From: Gymnothorax reevesii
Taxonomy: Eukaryota > Chordata > Actinopteri > Anguilliformes > Muraenidae
Reading direction: 5' to 3'
NCBI GenBank assembly: GCA_029721435.1
Contig: CM056577.1
Coordinates: 31,092,719-31,156,718 of the forward strand
Length of the DNA stretch: 64,000 nt
The notes below the pieces were generated by a model. That model made no database searches. It was given only the letters and a program-made list of their open reading frames with translations, and was not told the DNA's origin. Positions within the stretch are counted from its first letter, which is position 1. Each line of letters starts with the position of its first letter. This document shows, piece after piece, positions 1 to 9,615 of the stretch. The translations under genes were made by a program, and so were the position numbers.

Positions 1-4
1 GCAC

Positions 5-128
5 TGAGACAACAACAATAACTGCAACAATAACTGTAATTAAAAAAAAAATAATAATAATAACAATAATAACAATTATTATTATTATTATTATTACAAA
101 AGTATTATTTTATTATTATTTTTTTATT
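5..128. repeat. AAT/ATT low-complexity tract
   Basis: Runs of AAT/AAC triplets switch at about 80 to ATT triplets, so the two halves are partly complementary and could fold back on each other. No coding signal. It may be the A-rich tail of a retroelement that begins outside the window. Confidence 0.85.
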
Positions 129-1544
129 AAAGAAAAGCGGATTATCTCTATTTCCTCACAGTGTCATTTTCTCCGCACTTGAACAATTTGCAGTTTATTT
201 CAGAATAAAATTGCCAACATAGCACTGACGGCACAACATTTTTGTCAAGTTAATCCTACTTCAAACAATAACATTTAAATTGCAAGTGAGATAATGCTGC
301 ATGGATTTCAAAAACTCAATTCAAAAATAAGCCGGGGGAGCGCACTGCCGCGAAACTTTTGTGTTTGTCAAACATTTTGTACTCTTTTCATAAAAACTTT
401 CAAATGTTTCGCAACAGCAAGACCTCTTACCGGCTTCACTCCTGAGTTGAAATGAATTTTTTTTGTCTGGAAATTCTAAATAAGAAGCATCTTTGTTCAT
501 TTCTTCCTTCTCTGCTGGGGAAACACCCACTCAGAACAGAGAAACAGATTATCTATGATAAGAGAATCCTCATAAGATTCTTATTGAGTTGAAAATAAAA
601 ATATTACTCACGGCTGTGAACTGTTCTGTGTAGGTGGGGAGAACACGCATTTTGCGACTCCCGTGAGTCAATACAGTATTGGATGGTGACCGATTTCTTT
701 GTTACTGCTTAATTATTCATTAATCAGATATTAAGAGATAAAAACAAGATTTCTTTTCCCTGTATGCTTCACTCATTGAGATGAATTACTACTTTGGGCA
801 CCCTTCCATCTTAAAAACCACAAAGCTTATCACCATGTTTTTTTTTTTTTCTTTTAAGGGAGTATTTGAGGAGATTAAGAAAACAATAAAAAAATAATAA
901 TTAATGCCAAGGATGAAAGGTAACAGCATCTGCTTATTCGATAATCAGCTGCATATTTTAAGTATCCCATCGTCATGGTTACGATTACCGAGAGCCACCC
1001 AAGGTTTGAAACATTTGGCACATGCGCAGTATGTAATATATAGAGTGAGGTGGCTCATTATGGAAGCGTTATGGCAATTCAAAGGGCCCAAAGCTGTATT
1101 TACTGTAGAGATTTGACCTTTGAAGCCCTTCTAATGCATAATTAAATAGGTCTTTGTTGAAAGAAAATCTCCAATTCATGACATCCGAATATTTTTATTT
1201 GATGTATTATGGTGTGTAAATAGAAGTTTATCAAGGGTATCAATCTCCTGGTGTTCTAATTAGGGGTGGTTCTGTCCTAATGTACAGTTTTCCAATTTCG
1301 AGAACCAATCACAATGGTTTTGTGGACACAAAGTAGAGAATTAGGAATCAGGAGATTATGTCCTATGAATTAATAGCAACTTACACTAACAGCATGATGA
1401 AAATCTTAATGAAAAAAAAATAAATACTGCATTGCAGTCGTGCTAGCACACGCATATGCAAAACATTCACGGCAAATAGCCCACCAATGACCCTGCTTAA
1501 GCCTGGAGGCTTGAAATGCAGTTTTATCCAGGAAACAGTGTTCT
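129..1544. other. AT-rich sequence without a recognised gene
   Basis: Contains a poly-T run near 838-850 and short open frames of at most about 70 codons with no family resemblance. I see no splice-site-flanked frame, RNA gene or clear repeat. Confidence 0.5.
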
Positions 1545-1558
1545 GGGGGGGGGGGGGG
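1545..1558. repeat. Poly-G run (14 G)
   Basis: An uninterrupted G14 homopolymer, rare in vertebrate DNA and prone to length errors in both replication and sequencing. It sits just upstream of a short AGCTTAAACCAGCC-like stretch (1567-1650) of the 'agctggttt' type that recurs at 21.2 and 48.5 kb. Confidence 0.95.
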
Positions 1559-1566
1559 TAGGAATC

Positions 1567-3049
1567 AGCTTAAACCAGCCAAAGCTAGTCAAGTGTTGAA
1601 AGCATTTTTAGTCATCTTAAATCAGCTTAGAATCCTAGTTGGGTTTAGCTGGATTGCTACAGTCTGGGTATGACTGTATACCAGGCACACATTCAGGGGG
1701 ACCTGTGGGCCATTTGTAGAGAGGTGAAAGGTGTTAATGGTTGTTGGGGCCAAAAGTGCAGAGAGAGGCAGCCCACGTTTTCTTAAAAGAAGTTTTTGCT
1801 TCAGGCAACATTCTTTCAAGGGGCCTCGAATTCCACAGTATGACCTGGCCTGAGGATGTGAAGCCACAGTCACTGAAACCTCAATTAGAGCCCTGTCAGA
1901 GAACTGGGAAATGCGACTGAAGGGTTCAGTGTTGTCTTTCAGAGACAGAACCAAACGTTTCTCAGCATTCTGTGCTCCATTTTTTCTTATTTTTACTTGC
2001 ATTTATATAATAGTAAGTGCATAAATATGCTTTTCAAATGCTATTAACTCAAAGAAAGAAAAGATTAGAGCAACCAACAGCATTATGAAATATATGTTTA
2101 CTGCAAAGGCAAGCAAAATCAGCAACTGAATTACTTTATTTAATTGTTAAAGTAATGTGTTGTACTTTTGCACCACTTACCTTTTGGCATTCTTGACAGA
2201 GTTTTTACATTAGCTCAGCTAGCTAACAGTAGAAACTTGGTTTAAAAACAGATAAAGCCAAAGAGGGAAATTGTAGTGCAGCCATTAGAGGAAGCATCAA
2301 CAGCAGTGCAGTATGGGATATGATGAGGCAACATAAGACAAATGTTCCTGCTCTCGCTTTCCAGGAATCTACCATGGGAGGGGGGTTGGGGGTCAGATTG
2401 CCAGGCCTCTGGCCTCAGTGTTAATGACCCTGTCTTGAGCTGTCTGCCCGCAAGCAAGAATAGGTAACCAGTAACCAGACACGTGGGGTCACTCAGGTGT
2501 GGAGTTAAGCGGAGGCGTCCATGGAAATAGTGTTTTTTTTTTTTTTTAATTTATTTATGCAGATGGTAGCTAAGCTGCCCTCTCAGTCGAGAGTTGTCAC
2601 ACGCGACTACAGCACAATTTTAAGCACAACTTTGACGTGTGGCGTCCGAGCAGATTTAGTGTAACTGTGCCCTTATCGCAGGGTTAATAAAGAAGCATGA
2701 CTGCACGGCCCAGCTGGTAGGCTGTTGAGTGAAACGCTGGGGTCGGCTGGTGGGTTTCACCCTAGAGGAACCCTATGGATGCGGAATAAAAACTGGTGGA
2801 GAACATTTTGTTTGTGTGACTGACAGATATGATCAGGCATATCAAATTTTCGGTTAATTTATGAAACAGGCGCCACAGCAGTGAGGCAGTTATGACCAAA
2901 TGAGGTAACAAAAGAACGTTATTTTCAGTTTGAACCTCGAGTCCTTTCTGTGCAGAGGTTTGCATGGGTTTCCTCGTAGCGAAAACCACCCTATGTCCAC
3001 AGACATGAAAAGGCTCCCTGACTAACTCTGGTCCATTTTCGGAAAGAAT
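1567..3049. other. No recognised gene; short 'agctggttt'-type repeat at its start
   Basis: The first 85 bases contain AGCTTAAACCAGC and TTTAGCTGG, a short-period motif shared with 21195-21290 and 48545-48695. The rest, including a poly-T at 2531-2547, shows no recognisable protein or RNA. The 126-codon open frame on the minus strand at 1622-2002 has no motif I know and I do not call it a gene. Confidence 0.4.
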
Positions 3050-4085
3050 ATAGTTACATTTTATTTGAACAAGTTAAAACAAACACATAAGAAAATAAAA
3101 CAAGCATAATCAACAGATAAATGGCAGACTTGCAGCAAAATGGAACTTACATATCCATAAAGGAAAAGAGAGGAAGTATAAACTTATCCAGTCCTTTTTT
3201 TACATTCTCTCATCAAATTTTCTTTGAAACAGATAAGGAAAAATGATCAGTCACATTTTCACACGTTTTTAAAGTAATGAACAGTGTGTTTCGTTTCGCG
3301 ATAAGTGGTATCTGCAAATCTTACGGCTCTTTTTTGATGGTTGGATTAGTGTCTTTTCTGTATGTATCTCCCCTCACTTTTGCACAGCAGGTAGTTCATT
3401 TAAAAATCTTTGACTTTTGAAAATTTGTACAATATTGCAATTGACTTGGATATTTTAGTTTTGAAATAATAATAAATGATGCTGGAAGTCACATATATAT
3501 CTACTTTTTTCCAAGAAATTTGATTTCCAGCACTCATTCAATTGCAACATGGCTTATCATTGTTAAGCAATGCCCAAAGATTGTATGTTTTGCTTAGGTT
3601 CAGCGTTAATTCATCACACTCAAATCAAATCCTTAACATGTTCCTCTCCACTGTGCCCAACAGTTGTTCCAAATTCTTACCAAAACAATGTAGATTTGTA
3701 TCATTAGCAAATGCAAGGCACTATAAATAACAATGGTTCCAACACTGAGCCCTGGAGGACCCCGCAAATGAACCTCTGTAGATGGGATTTGAGGCTATTA
3801 ATTTGAATGAATTGATTTCTGTTCTCCACGTAGCTGCTAATCCAGGAAAGTGTTTCCCATCTAATTCCATTTGTGCTCCAGGTTTTTTTTAAAATTATTA
3901 TTACAAATCACGGTCAATTGTATAGGATGTTTCTTTTTAGATTTGCAAATTCTTTATTTTCAATTACAGTTAAATTCCCCCAACAAATTCCATTAATGCA
4001 AATGTTTTTGACTTGTTAAATATAAATCCATACAAACTTTAACTTGTATTGGTGTTGTCAAATAAATCAATTTGAAAAATGCTCT
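3050..4085 (-). mobile_element. Degenerate non-LTR (LINE) retrotransposon, reverse transcriptase to 3' end
   Basis: Reading the minus strand through several frameshifts and stops gives pieces of a LINE reverse transcriptase in the right order. A stretch like YGFIFNKSKTFALMEFVGGI is followed by a GIRW..LSWISSYVENRNQFIQIN-like box. Then comes GVLQGSVLEPLLF (3722-3766, the 'GVPQGSxLGPLLF' box) and FANDT (3697-3711), where the catalytic box normally reads FADDT. After that come NLEQLLGTVE and CAKVRGDTY (3361-3390, normally YCxxVWGNTY). The roughly 25 residues between the LLF box and the catalytic box are missing. The first catalytic aspartate is replaced by asparagine, so the copy is dead. The family looks like the broad CR1/L2/Rex/I group found in fish; I cannot place it more exactly. 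The 5' part and the endonuclease are absent, as in typical 5'-truncated copies. Confidence 0.8.
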
Positions 4086-4129
4086 GTGATCGTTAACAGG
4101 AAACAGTGATGCTGGTTCTACTCCATGCA

Positions 4130-4238
4130 CATTTCTTGATTCTCTTGAATCTCCCAGAAGGCCCTCTCAGAGCACTCAACCTCAGAACCTCCTTATTGTG
4201 AAGCAACAGCGCTAGCCTTTGCATCACTATGCCAGCTA
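4130..4238 (-). mobile_element. Partial SINE head (tRNA-like), degenerate
   Basis: On the minus strand, GGCTAGCGCTGTTGCTTCAC followed by AAGGAGGTTCTGAGGTTGAG matches the tRNA-like 5' part of the SINE-like element seen in full at 29950-30235 (TAGCGCTGTTGCGTCGCAGC, then AAGGTCGTAGGTTCGATTC). Only the head is clear. It lies right at the upstream edge of the LINE fragment on the same strand. Confidence 0.5.
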
Positions 4239-5292
4239 TATACCTGCGTACGAGTGCCATGTCATGTTAAGAGAGGTCAGCATCAATCTAAGTGAATTAC
4301 AGCATTGATGTTTTTTGGGATAAAATGAAAACAAACTGTTTCTCAGGAAGGGAAGGACAATGAGAGACCGCACGGATTCTTGTTGCTTAGTAACAGATAG
4401 AGCTGCGTCTCCATGCTGCCTAGACAGACATGTTTTTTGCACTTATAATAAAGGGCCATTTCACTCAAATTCTCATTGATCAAAGTGATATGGATATCCA
4501 CTGACCTGAATTCAGCCAAGTTTCAGAACAGTGGGTAAAATGGAAAGGAACTAGAATGAGGTTTAACAGCTAAGTGATTAAGGCCTGAATAACTAATATT
4601 TTTGGATTATTAAATATTATGAGAAATCATTTTGGTAATACTATTCATTTGGTAATTTGCCCCCAATTTATGTAATTTATGTGAGATTGAAAGTTAGACT
4701 TCCAGCTAATGTGCATGTAATCGCATAACGTGCCATAGAGAGATTTTATGTTTTATGCCAAGTGAAAATTAGCTGCCTCTAGAGATTATTAATGAAGGAA
4801 TAAAGAATTTGACATGGTGGAGTTCTTTATTCTCTAATAACATGACGCGACAGCTAGTTCCTTCCCTGGGGCTCATTTCAATCAATCATTTTATCCAATC
4901 ATATTTCCTCCTCAGTCTCTCAAAATGTTATACAGCTCGCAATTTTTAAGATCATTTTAGCCCTTGAAGGAGAAGTCTCCCAAAGAATTTTTGACAAAGG
5001 GAACTTGAGAGGGATTTCATCAGAAAGTTTGAACTGCGCATTTACCACAACCCGACTGCCACATCTGTCACTGATGCCACTTAGCTGACACTCGAAAGGA
5101 CATTTAATTTCTGTTGCTCACATTTCCTCAATGTCCTCTTCTTGCTTCCTTTTCTTCCATCCTTTGGTTAGTGGGACTAACAGTAAGGAAAGTATGCAAG
5201 GATTGAAAACAAGGAGGTACAATTATAGGAAGCTGGATCAAGCACTGTCCCCACGACCACCGCTGATGTCACCCAGAGCCAGCAATGTGACT
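4239..5292. other. AT-rich non-coding sequence, possible conserved element at 4590-4940
   Basis: No open frame with recognisable content. The part from about 4590 to 4940 is not repeat-like. It holds several TAATTT/ATTA homeodomain-type cores and an AATCAATCATTTTATCCAATCA run, the texture typical of vertebrate developmental non-coding elements. This is only an inference from composition. Confidence 0.3.
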
Positions 5293-5300
5293 ATTTACGA

Positions 5301-5490
5301 CGGGGCTGCCCAACCCTGCTCCTGGAGATCGAGCATCCTGTAGGCTTCTACTCTGTCCCTAATTCAACACACCCGATTCAGCTCATTAGCAGCTTGTCAA
5401 GATCTGTAACTGGGGTAGCAGGTGTGGTTTGCTCTGGTTGCAGCGATAATCTTCAGGATGGTCGATCTCCAGACAGGGGGTTGGGCCCTG
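5301..5490. mobile_element. hAT-like palindromic MITE with perfect 8-bp target duplication
   Basis: A 190-bp imperfect palindrome. The left end reads CGGGGCTGCCCAACCCTG, and the reverse complement of the right end reads CAGGGCCCAACCCC. CTGGAGATCGA at 5322-5332 is mirrored by TCGATCTCCAG near 5462-5472. The flanks carry ATTTACGA at 5293-5300 and again at 5491-5498, a perfect 8-bp duplication as made by hAT transposases. The element has no coding capacity, so it was moved in trans. Diverged relatives lie at about 19189, 31894, 36091 and 38886. Confidence 0.85.
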
Positions 5491-5620
5491 ATTTACGATT
5501 TCTCATTCTGTACTGTTAGATGAAATTTATGCCCGCATTTCTCCACTACAACAAACTAAGGCAGGAACGGTTGAGTCCATTAGCAATTCAGGTAGCAGGG
5601 GGACAAACTCTTCAAACGTA

Positions 5621-5808
5621 ATACTATCCCTCCCTCTCTATCTCTCCATATTTCTTTCTTTTTCCCCTCCCTTTCTCCCTAACCCCTCTTCTTCATTCAC
5701 TCTCCCTCTCTGTCCTTCCTGCCCTCTCACTTTCTCCATCTAAAACCCCTCCCTCTCCCCAAATCCTCCATCTTTTCCCTCTTCCTCTTTTCCCCTTCTC
5801 CCTTCCTT

Positions 5809-5855
<47 letters not shown>

Positions 5856-5872
5856 TCTCTCCTCTCCCTCAG
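5621..5872. repeat. Long polypyrimidine tract with (CT)n core
   Basis: About 250 bases almost purely C and T, with only scattered A and G. An uninterrupted (CT)n runs from about 5814 to 5850, and the tract ends CTCTCCCTCAG. It mimics a very long 3' splice acceptor, but no open frame follows. Such polypurine/polypyrimidine runs can form triplex (H-DNA). Confidence 0.9.
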
Positions 5873-6574
5873 ACAGTGCTGAGGTGTCACGTCTAGGCTA
5901 TTTTTAGCTCTCTGCAGACAGCGCAAACAGAGGAGAATAAATGCAGTCGCTCTGGCTGTTTAAGGATGAGGATAATCCCTTTCACCTGGGCTGCCAGGTC
6001 CATCGCCACTTGTTTTGCCCAGGCCAACTCTCAGGCCTGACCTGCTGGTGCTGAAACATGGCAACCGCAATCAAAGAGGGGAAACCCAGAGGAACTGGAG
6101 CCCCGTGTGATTCATTTGGAGCGGATGCTAATTAATTTCTTCAATTAGCACACTAATTTGGGGCAGCTTGTGCAAGCTTGTAATAGACTGTAAAACAGAA
6201 TAGTGGCGATTTCGTCCTTTTTTTTTTTTTTTGCAAGGCTCGGTGCTTTTGAACACTTGAGAAAGCTAATTACATCAATTAATTGCTTAAAACAAGGAAT
6301 AAATAGACTTCCTTGCCGTTTTCAAAGCAAAACTGTGATCAGAGTAGATTTCGTCCATCAAAACTGATCAGTGGAAAATGTTTTTTTTGGGGAAAAGCTA
6401 CAAATTAGCTGTACCCTTCTACACTACGGATAAGGGAGACTTATCGGCGAGCACTTATGGTTGGGTCCCTTTTGGCTACCCAAACGCAATGTACAATGTT
6501 ATTTTTGCTAGTATTAGCTAGTAACCCCTAATTAGCTAGAATGCAGTCCTGTACTCTTTGCGCAAATATGTGTT
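5873..6574. other. Non-coding sequence, TAAT-rich patch and poly-T
   Basis: The patch around 6110-6310 is rich in TTAATTT, CAATTAGC, CTAATTTG and ATCAATTAATTGC, dense homeodomain-type cores split by a poly-T run at 6218-6232. It looks like possible regulatory DNA rather than a repeat, but nothing proves it. Confidence 0.3.
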
Positions 6575-6800
6575 TAATGTGTTTTTGACCTTTTGCATGC
6601 TCTTGACCTTGACCTCCCAAAATCATATCACCTCTTCCTTGGATAATGCTTAATCATTCCATCAAATTTGAGGAAAATCTATCCATAACTTTTTTTGCGT
6701 AATCCTGCTTACAAGCAAACCAACAAACCAACCAACCAACAGACAAACAGTAATGATCACATAACCTCCTCTAACTTTGTTGGGCAGAGCTAAATGTAAT
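6575..6800 (+). repeat. Dispersed fish repeat ending 'ACATAACCTCC'
   Basis: Contains TGACCTTGACCTCC, then CATCAAATTTGAGGAAAATC, TTTTTTGCGTAATCCTGCTT, a run of CAAACCAACAAACCAACC and finally ATCACATAACCTCC. This order is a familiar dispersed element of fish genomes. The tail resembles that of RTE-type LINEs or SINEs carrying such tails, but I cannot name the family. Other pieces of the same class lie at 12000-12310, 53830-54185, 54660-54922 and 56800-56990. Confidence 0.55.
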
Positions 6801-6823
6801 GATTAAAAAACACATTCTGATCA

Positions 6824-6826
<3 letters not shown>

Positions 6827-6857
<31 letters not shown>

Positions 6858-7705
6858 CTTTATTTAACCAGATGAGTCAATTGAGAACAAATTCTCATTT
6901 ACAATGATGATCTGGGCAAGAGGCGACGCCAGAAGCAGTCACTTCTTGACAGGCGTATCAACAGGCACAATGACATCATTACAATGATGTTACTAAAAAC
7001 AAGTGCAACGATCTTTGACTGTTGAGTATATCAGTTTTTTGATAGAGTGGAGTGGAATGAATGAACTGGGTTTTACAGTCTGTTGCAGAAAATTCCCGTC
7101 ATTTGCGGCTGAGAACTGGAAAGAGGAGCGGCCAAAGGAGGTGCGGACTTTGGGGATAAGGAGATTGATGAGATTACTGGAAGGTAAATTACGATTAGAG
7201 GTGTGAATATTGAGTAGTGACTGTAGATATGAAGGGGTTTTTCCAATGAGAGTTTTGTTGATGTACAAAATGTGAACCGTGGATCTGTCTCTGTGAATGG
7301 AGTGAGGGCCAATTAACCAGGGAGTAGAAGAAGCAGTGATGAGTGTTAAATGGGGAACCAGGTACAAAATGGATGGCACAATGGTACAGAACATCAGGGT
7401 TTGTGAAGGAGGGTTTGTGAGGCAGATCTGTAAATTATGTTACCATAATCGAATATTGGGAGTACTGACATTTTGACCAGGAGTTCTTTTACTGAAAATG
7501 TGAAGGAGGATTTGTTGCGGTAAAGAAAACCTATAATGAATTTGACCTTGATGGGTAGTGTGTTTATGTGCGTTTCGAATGTAAGCTTGCTATCGAGACA
7601 GATGCCTAAATATTTGTAGCTCTTCACAAATTCGATCTCAACACCATCTAAAGAAGTGATTGTAAGAGGGCACTCAGAGTTCACACATGTCAGTGTTTTT
7701 ATTTT
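6827..7705 (-). mobile_element. 5'-truncated non-LTR (LINE) retrotransposon, RT C-terminal part
   Basis: The minus strand encodes the end of a LINE reverse transcriptase in two frames broken near 7394. The upstream piece (7684 down to 7394) contains YKYLGICLDSKLTF, GFLYRNKSSF and FDYGNIIYR, the classic post-catalytic 'thumb' region of Jockey/I/CR1/L2-type elements. The downstream piece (7394 down to 6993) continues with LIGKTPSYLQSLL, RTSFGRSSFQFSAA and ends CTCF followed by a stop, as fish copies usually do. Past the stop comes a tail rich in ATT/TAA triplets at about 6829-6855, consistent with the 3' end. The endonuclease and RT core are missing, so this is a dead 5'-truncated insertion in the same orientation as the LINE at 3-4 kb. 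Confidence 0.85.
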
Positions 7706-7994
7706 AATGAAATGCTTAGCGGGTGTATCTGTGCATGCATGTGTTTGTACGCATGCATGTGTTTAACCTGTTTATACTCACTGAAACGGAGTTCAGATTG
7801 TTTGGAAAATACAGGGTAAACTGAGTGTACCTCAAGTTCCTCAAACCCCTTACCTTTCAGCCAGCGTGGGTTTGTTTTATGGGCCATAATGGTGGAGATT
7901 TGAGCAATAAACCTAAAGTAAGTAAGTGGTATTGGTGAGTAGAGCAAGCACAAAGTAGGTGCTTCGCACGGCTCATTGATATGGATTGATAAGG

Positions 7995-8018
7995 ACACAC
8001 ACACACACACACCCACAC
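7995..8018. repeat. (CA)n microsatellite
   Basis: About eleven CA units with one CCC interruption. Confidence 0.9.
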
Positions 8019-9284
8019 ATGCTTCGCGATCCAGGTCACTAACTTTCAACCTAAGGAGACCCAGGAATGATTGCTCTATTGCTGAACTAGAGGCCTCTCC
8101 ACGTGCCACAAATCCAGATGTCCAGAGGTATCACAAGTCAGATTACAGTGAATCACATGACACGTCAACTTAACACCTCAACTGTCGATGCCGGGTACAT
8201 AAGGGCACAAGCGCCATTAGCTGTGCGTTAGAGGCTTTGAGGAGTTTTGAGTGCTAAACCACGCGTGAACACAGCACAACATTGTGTGTTATTGCTGAAA
8301 ACATAACCCATCTCCATCATTCACCCAGACAACTGTGACAGCCGCAGCAACAGAGGCTGAACCAAAACAATTCCTCTTTCAGGAGAGAAACTCATAACCA
8401 TCCAGGTATCAGTATAGTAACATGCGCTTGTACTGTTACGCTGCCTCAAGCAAAAGACAAGTCAGTATCAACAAGCATCAATATCAATATCAACAATCTT
8501 TTTTTGAATTCTTTTCTCCTGAATGAGACAAAAATGTTTTGCCAGTGTGGCGATATGCAGAACCGTGCATATGTTTTAGGCTCAATATTTTATTTTTTTA
8601 AATTTGATCACAGATTTATATATTTTTTGTTTTCCACATTAGTGCTGCTGTAGACCAACAATGGAGATGCCAAATGTTAATTTAAAAGTAATTCTGCAAA
8701 ACAATTCACATTAAATACAGTTAATACAGGTAATATAGCCTAGAAAGGGCATTGACTCAACCTCTTATTGGACGAGGAACCACATCTGGTAACTTCAGTT
8801 GTCATCTAAAATGGCACCCCCACACCTGTCCATGAGGCAGAAGAACCATGGCGATTTCTCCCAGCCAAGGAACAGTTATGTTACTAGAAGTGACATCATA
8901 GCGTCTGACCAATTAGCAGTGGCCCAGAGCATTTCAAACATCCTTTCAGCTCCAGACCTCTCAAAGTGCGGTTGTGTGCCCCTACCCAGTACCACTCACT
9001 CACACAGACCCAGCATCATTATTAGCAATGGTTAATCAATGAAACTGACACTTTATACAGTTAAATAGGTGCGCTAGGTGTTGAGATGGGTGTCGTTTGC
9101 GTAGGATTTCTAGAAATTATAAATCCTTTCATGTGAAAAATGGTGATGGCCCATTTCATAATACGCCCTGCTCACCTAAGGGAAAGTGATGGGAAGACAA
9201 TTTCTGGACATTTGCCTGACGCCTGGTACTTTTTTTACACTAAACTACTTCAGCTACTTACTTACTGCCCTATAAAGGATTAAA
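8019..9284. other. No recognised gene; AT-rich repeat fragment near 8500-8570
   Basis: The stretch GAATGAGACAAAAATG at about 8521-8536 followed by TTTTGCCAGTGTGG resembles the AT-rich family also seen near 49740-49790. Otherwise I see no supported feature. Confidence 0.35.
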
Positions 9285-9615
9285 CATCATCATCTGGGAT
9301 TACCTGGAGAGACCGAAGTAAGAGAATATTTGAGCCTATAAAAGAGTTGCTGAGATCATCATCTCCAAGATGTTCAGAGGAGAGAAACAGTCAATTATTT
9401 TATAAAACTATAAAACAGCAGGACTTTGTACCAAAGTTTTTGGAAAGGGTAGCCCCACCAAATGTTAATTTGATTTTAATTCAAAACAGTTCGCAGCTCC
9501 TCGTAGCAAATTCTTCAGTATGCAGTATCCTTTCACTTTACGATTTTTGGAAGCATCTTTGCCTCACATAATTGTTTTAAACGTGCCCAAAACTTTTGCA
9601 CAGGACCCTATTTAA
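9285..9615 (+). mobile_element. Tc1/mariner transposon relic, 3' end
   Basis: In frame at 9289-9318 the sequence reads IIWDYLERPK, a piece of the C-terminal region of fish Tc1/mariner-type transposases. About 130 bases on comes GTAGCCCCACCAAATG then TTAATTTGATTTTAATTC, the usual 3' untranslated part. The fragment closes with CCCAAAACTTTTGCACAGG (9586-9604), the typical inner-to-outer terminal repeat '..AAAACTTTTGCACAGTA'. The reading frame is otherwise broken by stops, and no matching left terminal repeat was found upstream, so it is a 5'-deleted fossil. Confidence 0.7.

Noticed and set aside
1622..2002. 126-codon minus-strand open frame
   Set aside because: No recognisable motif and within chance expectation.
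6993..7206. Plus-strand open frame over the LINE at 7 kb
   Set aside because: Antisense shadow of the minus-strand reverse transcriptase fragment.
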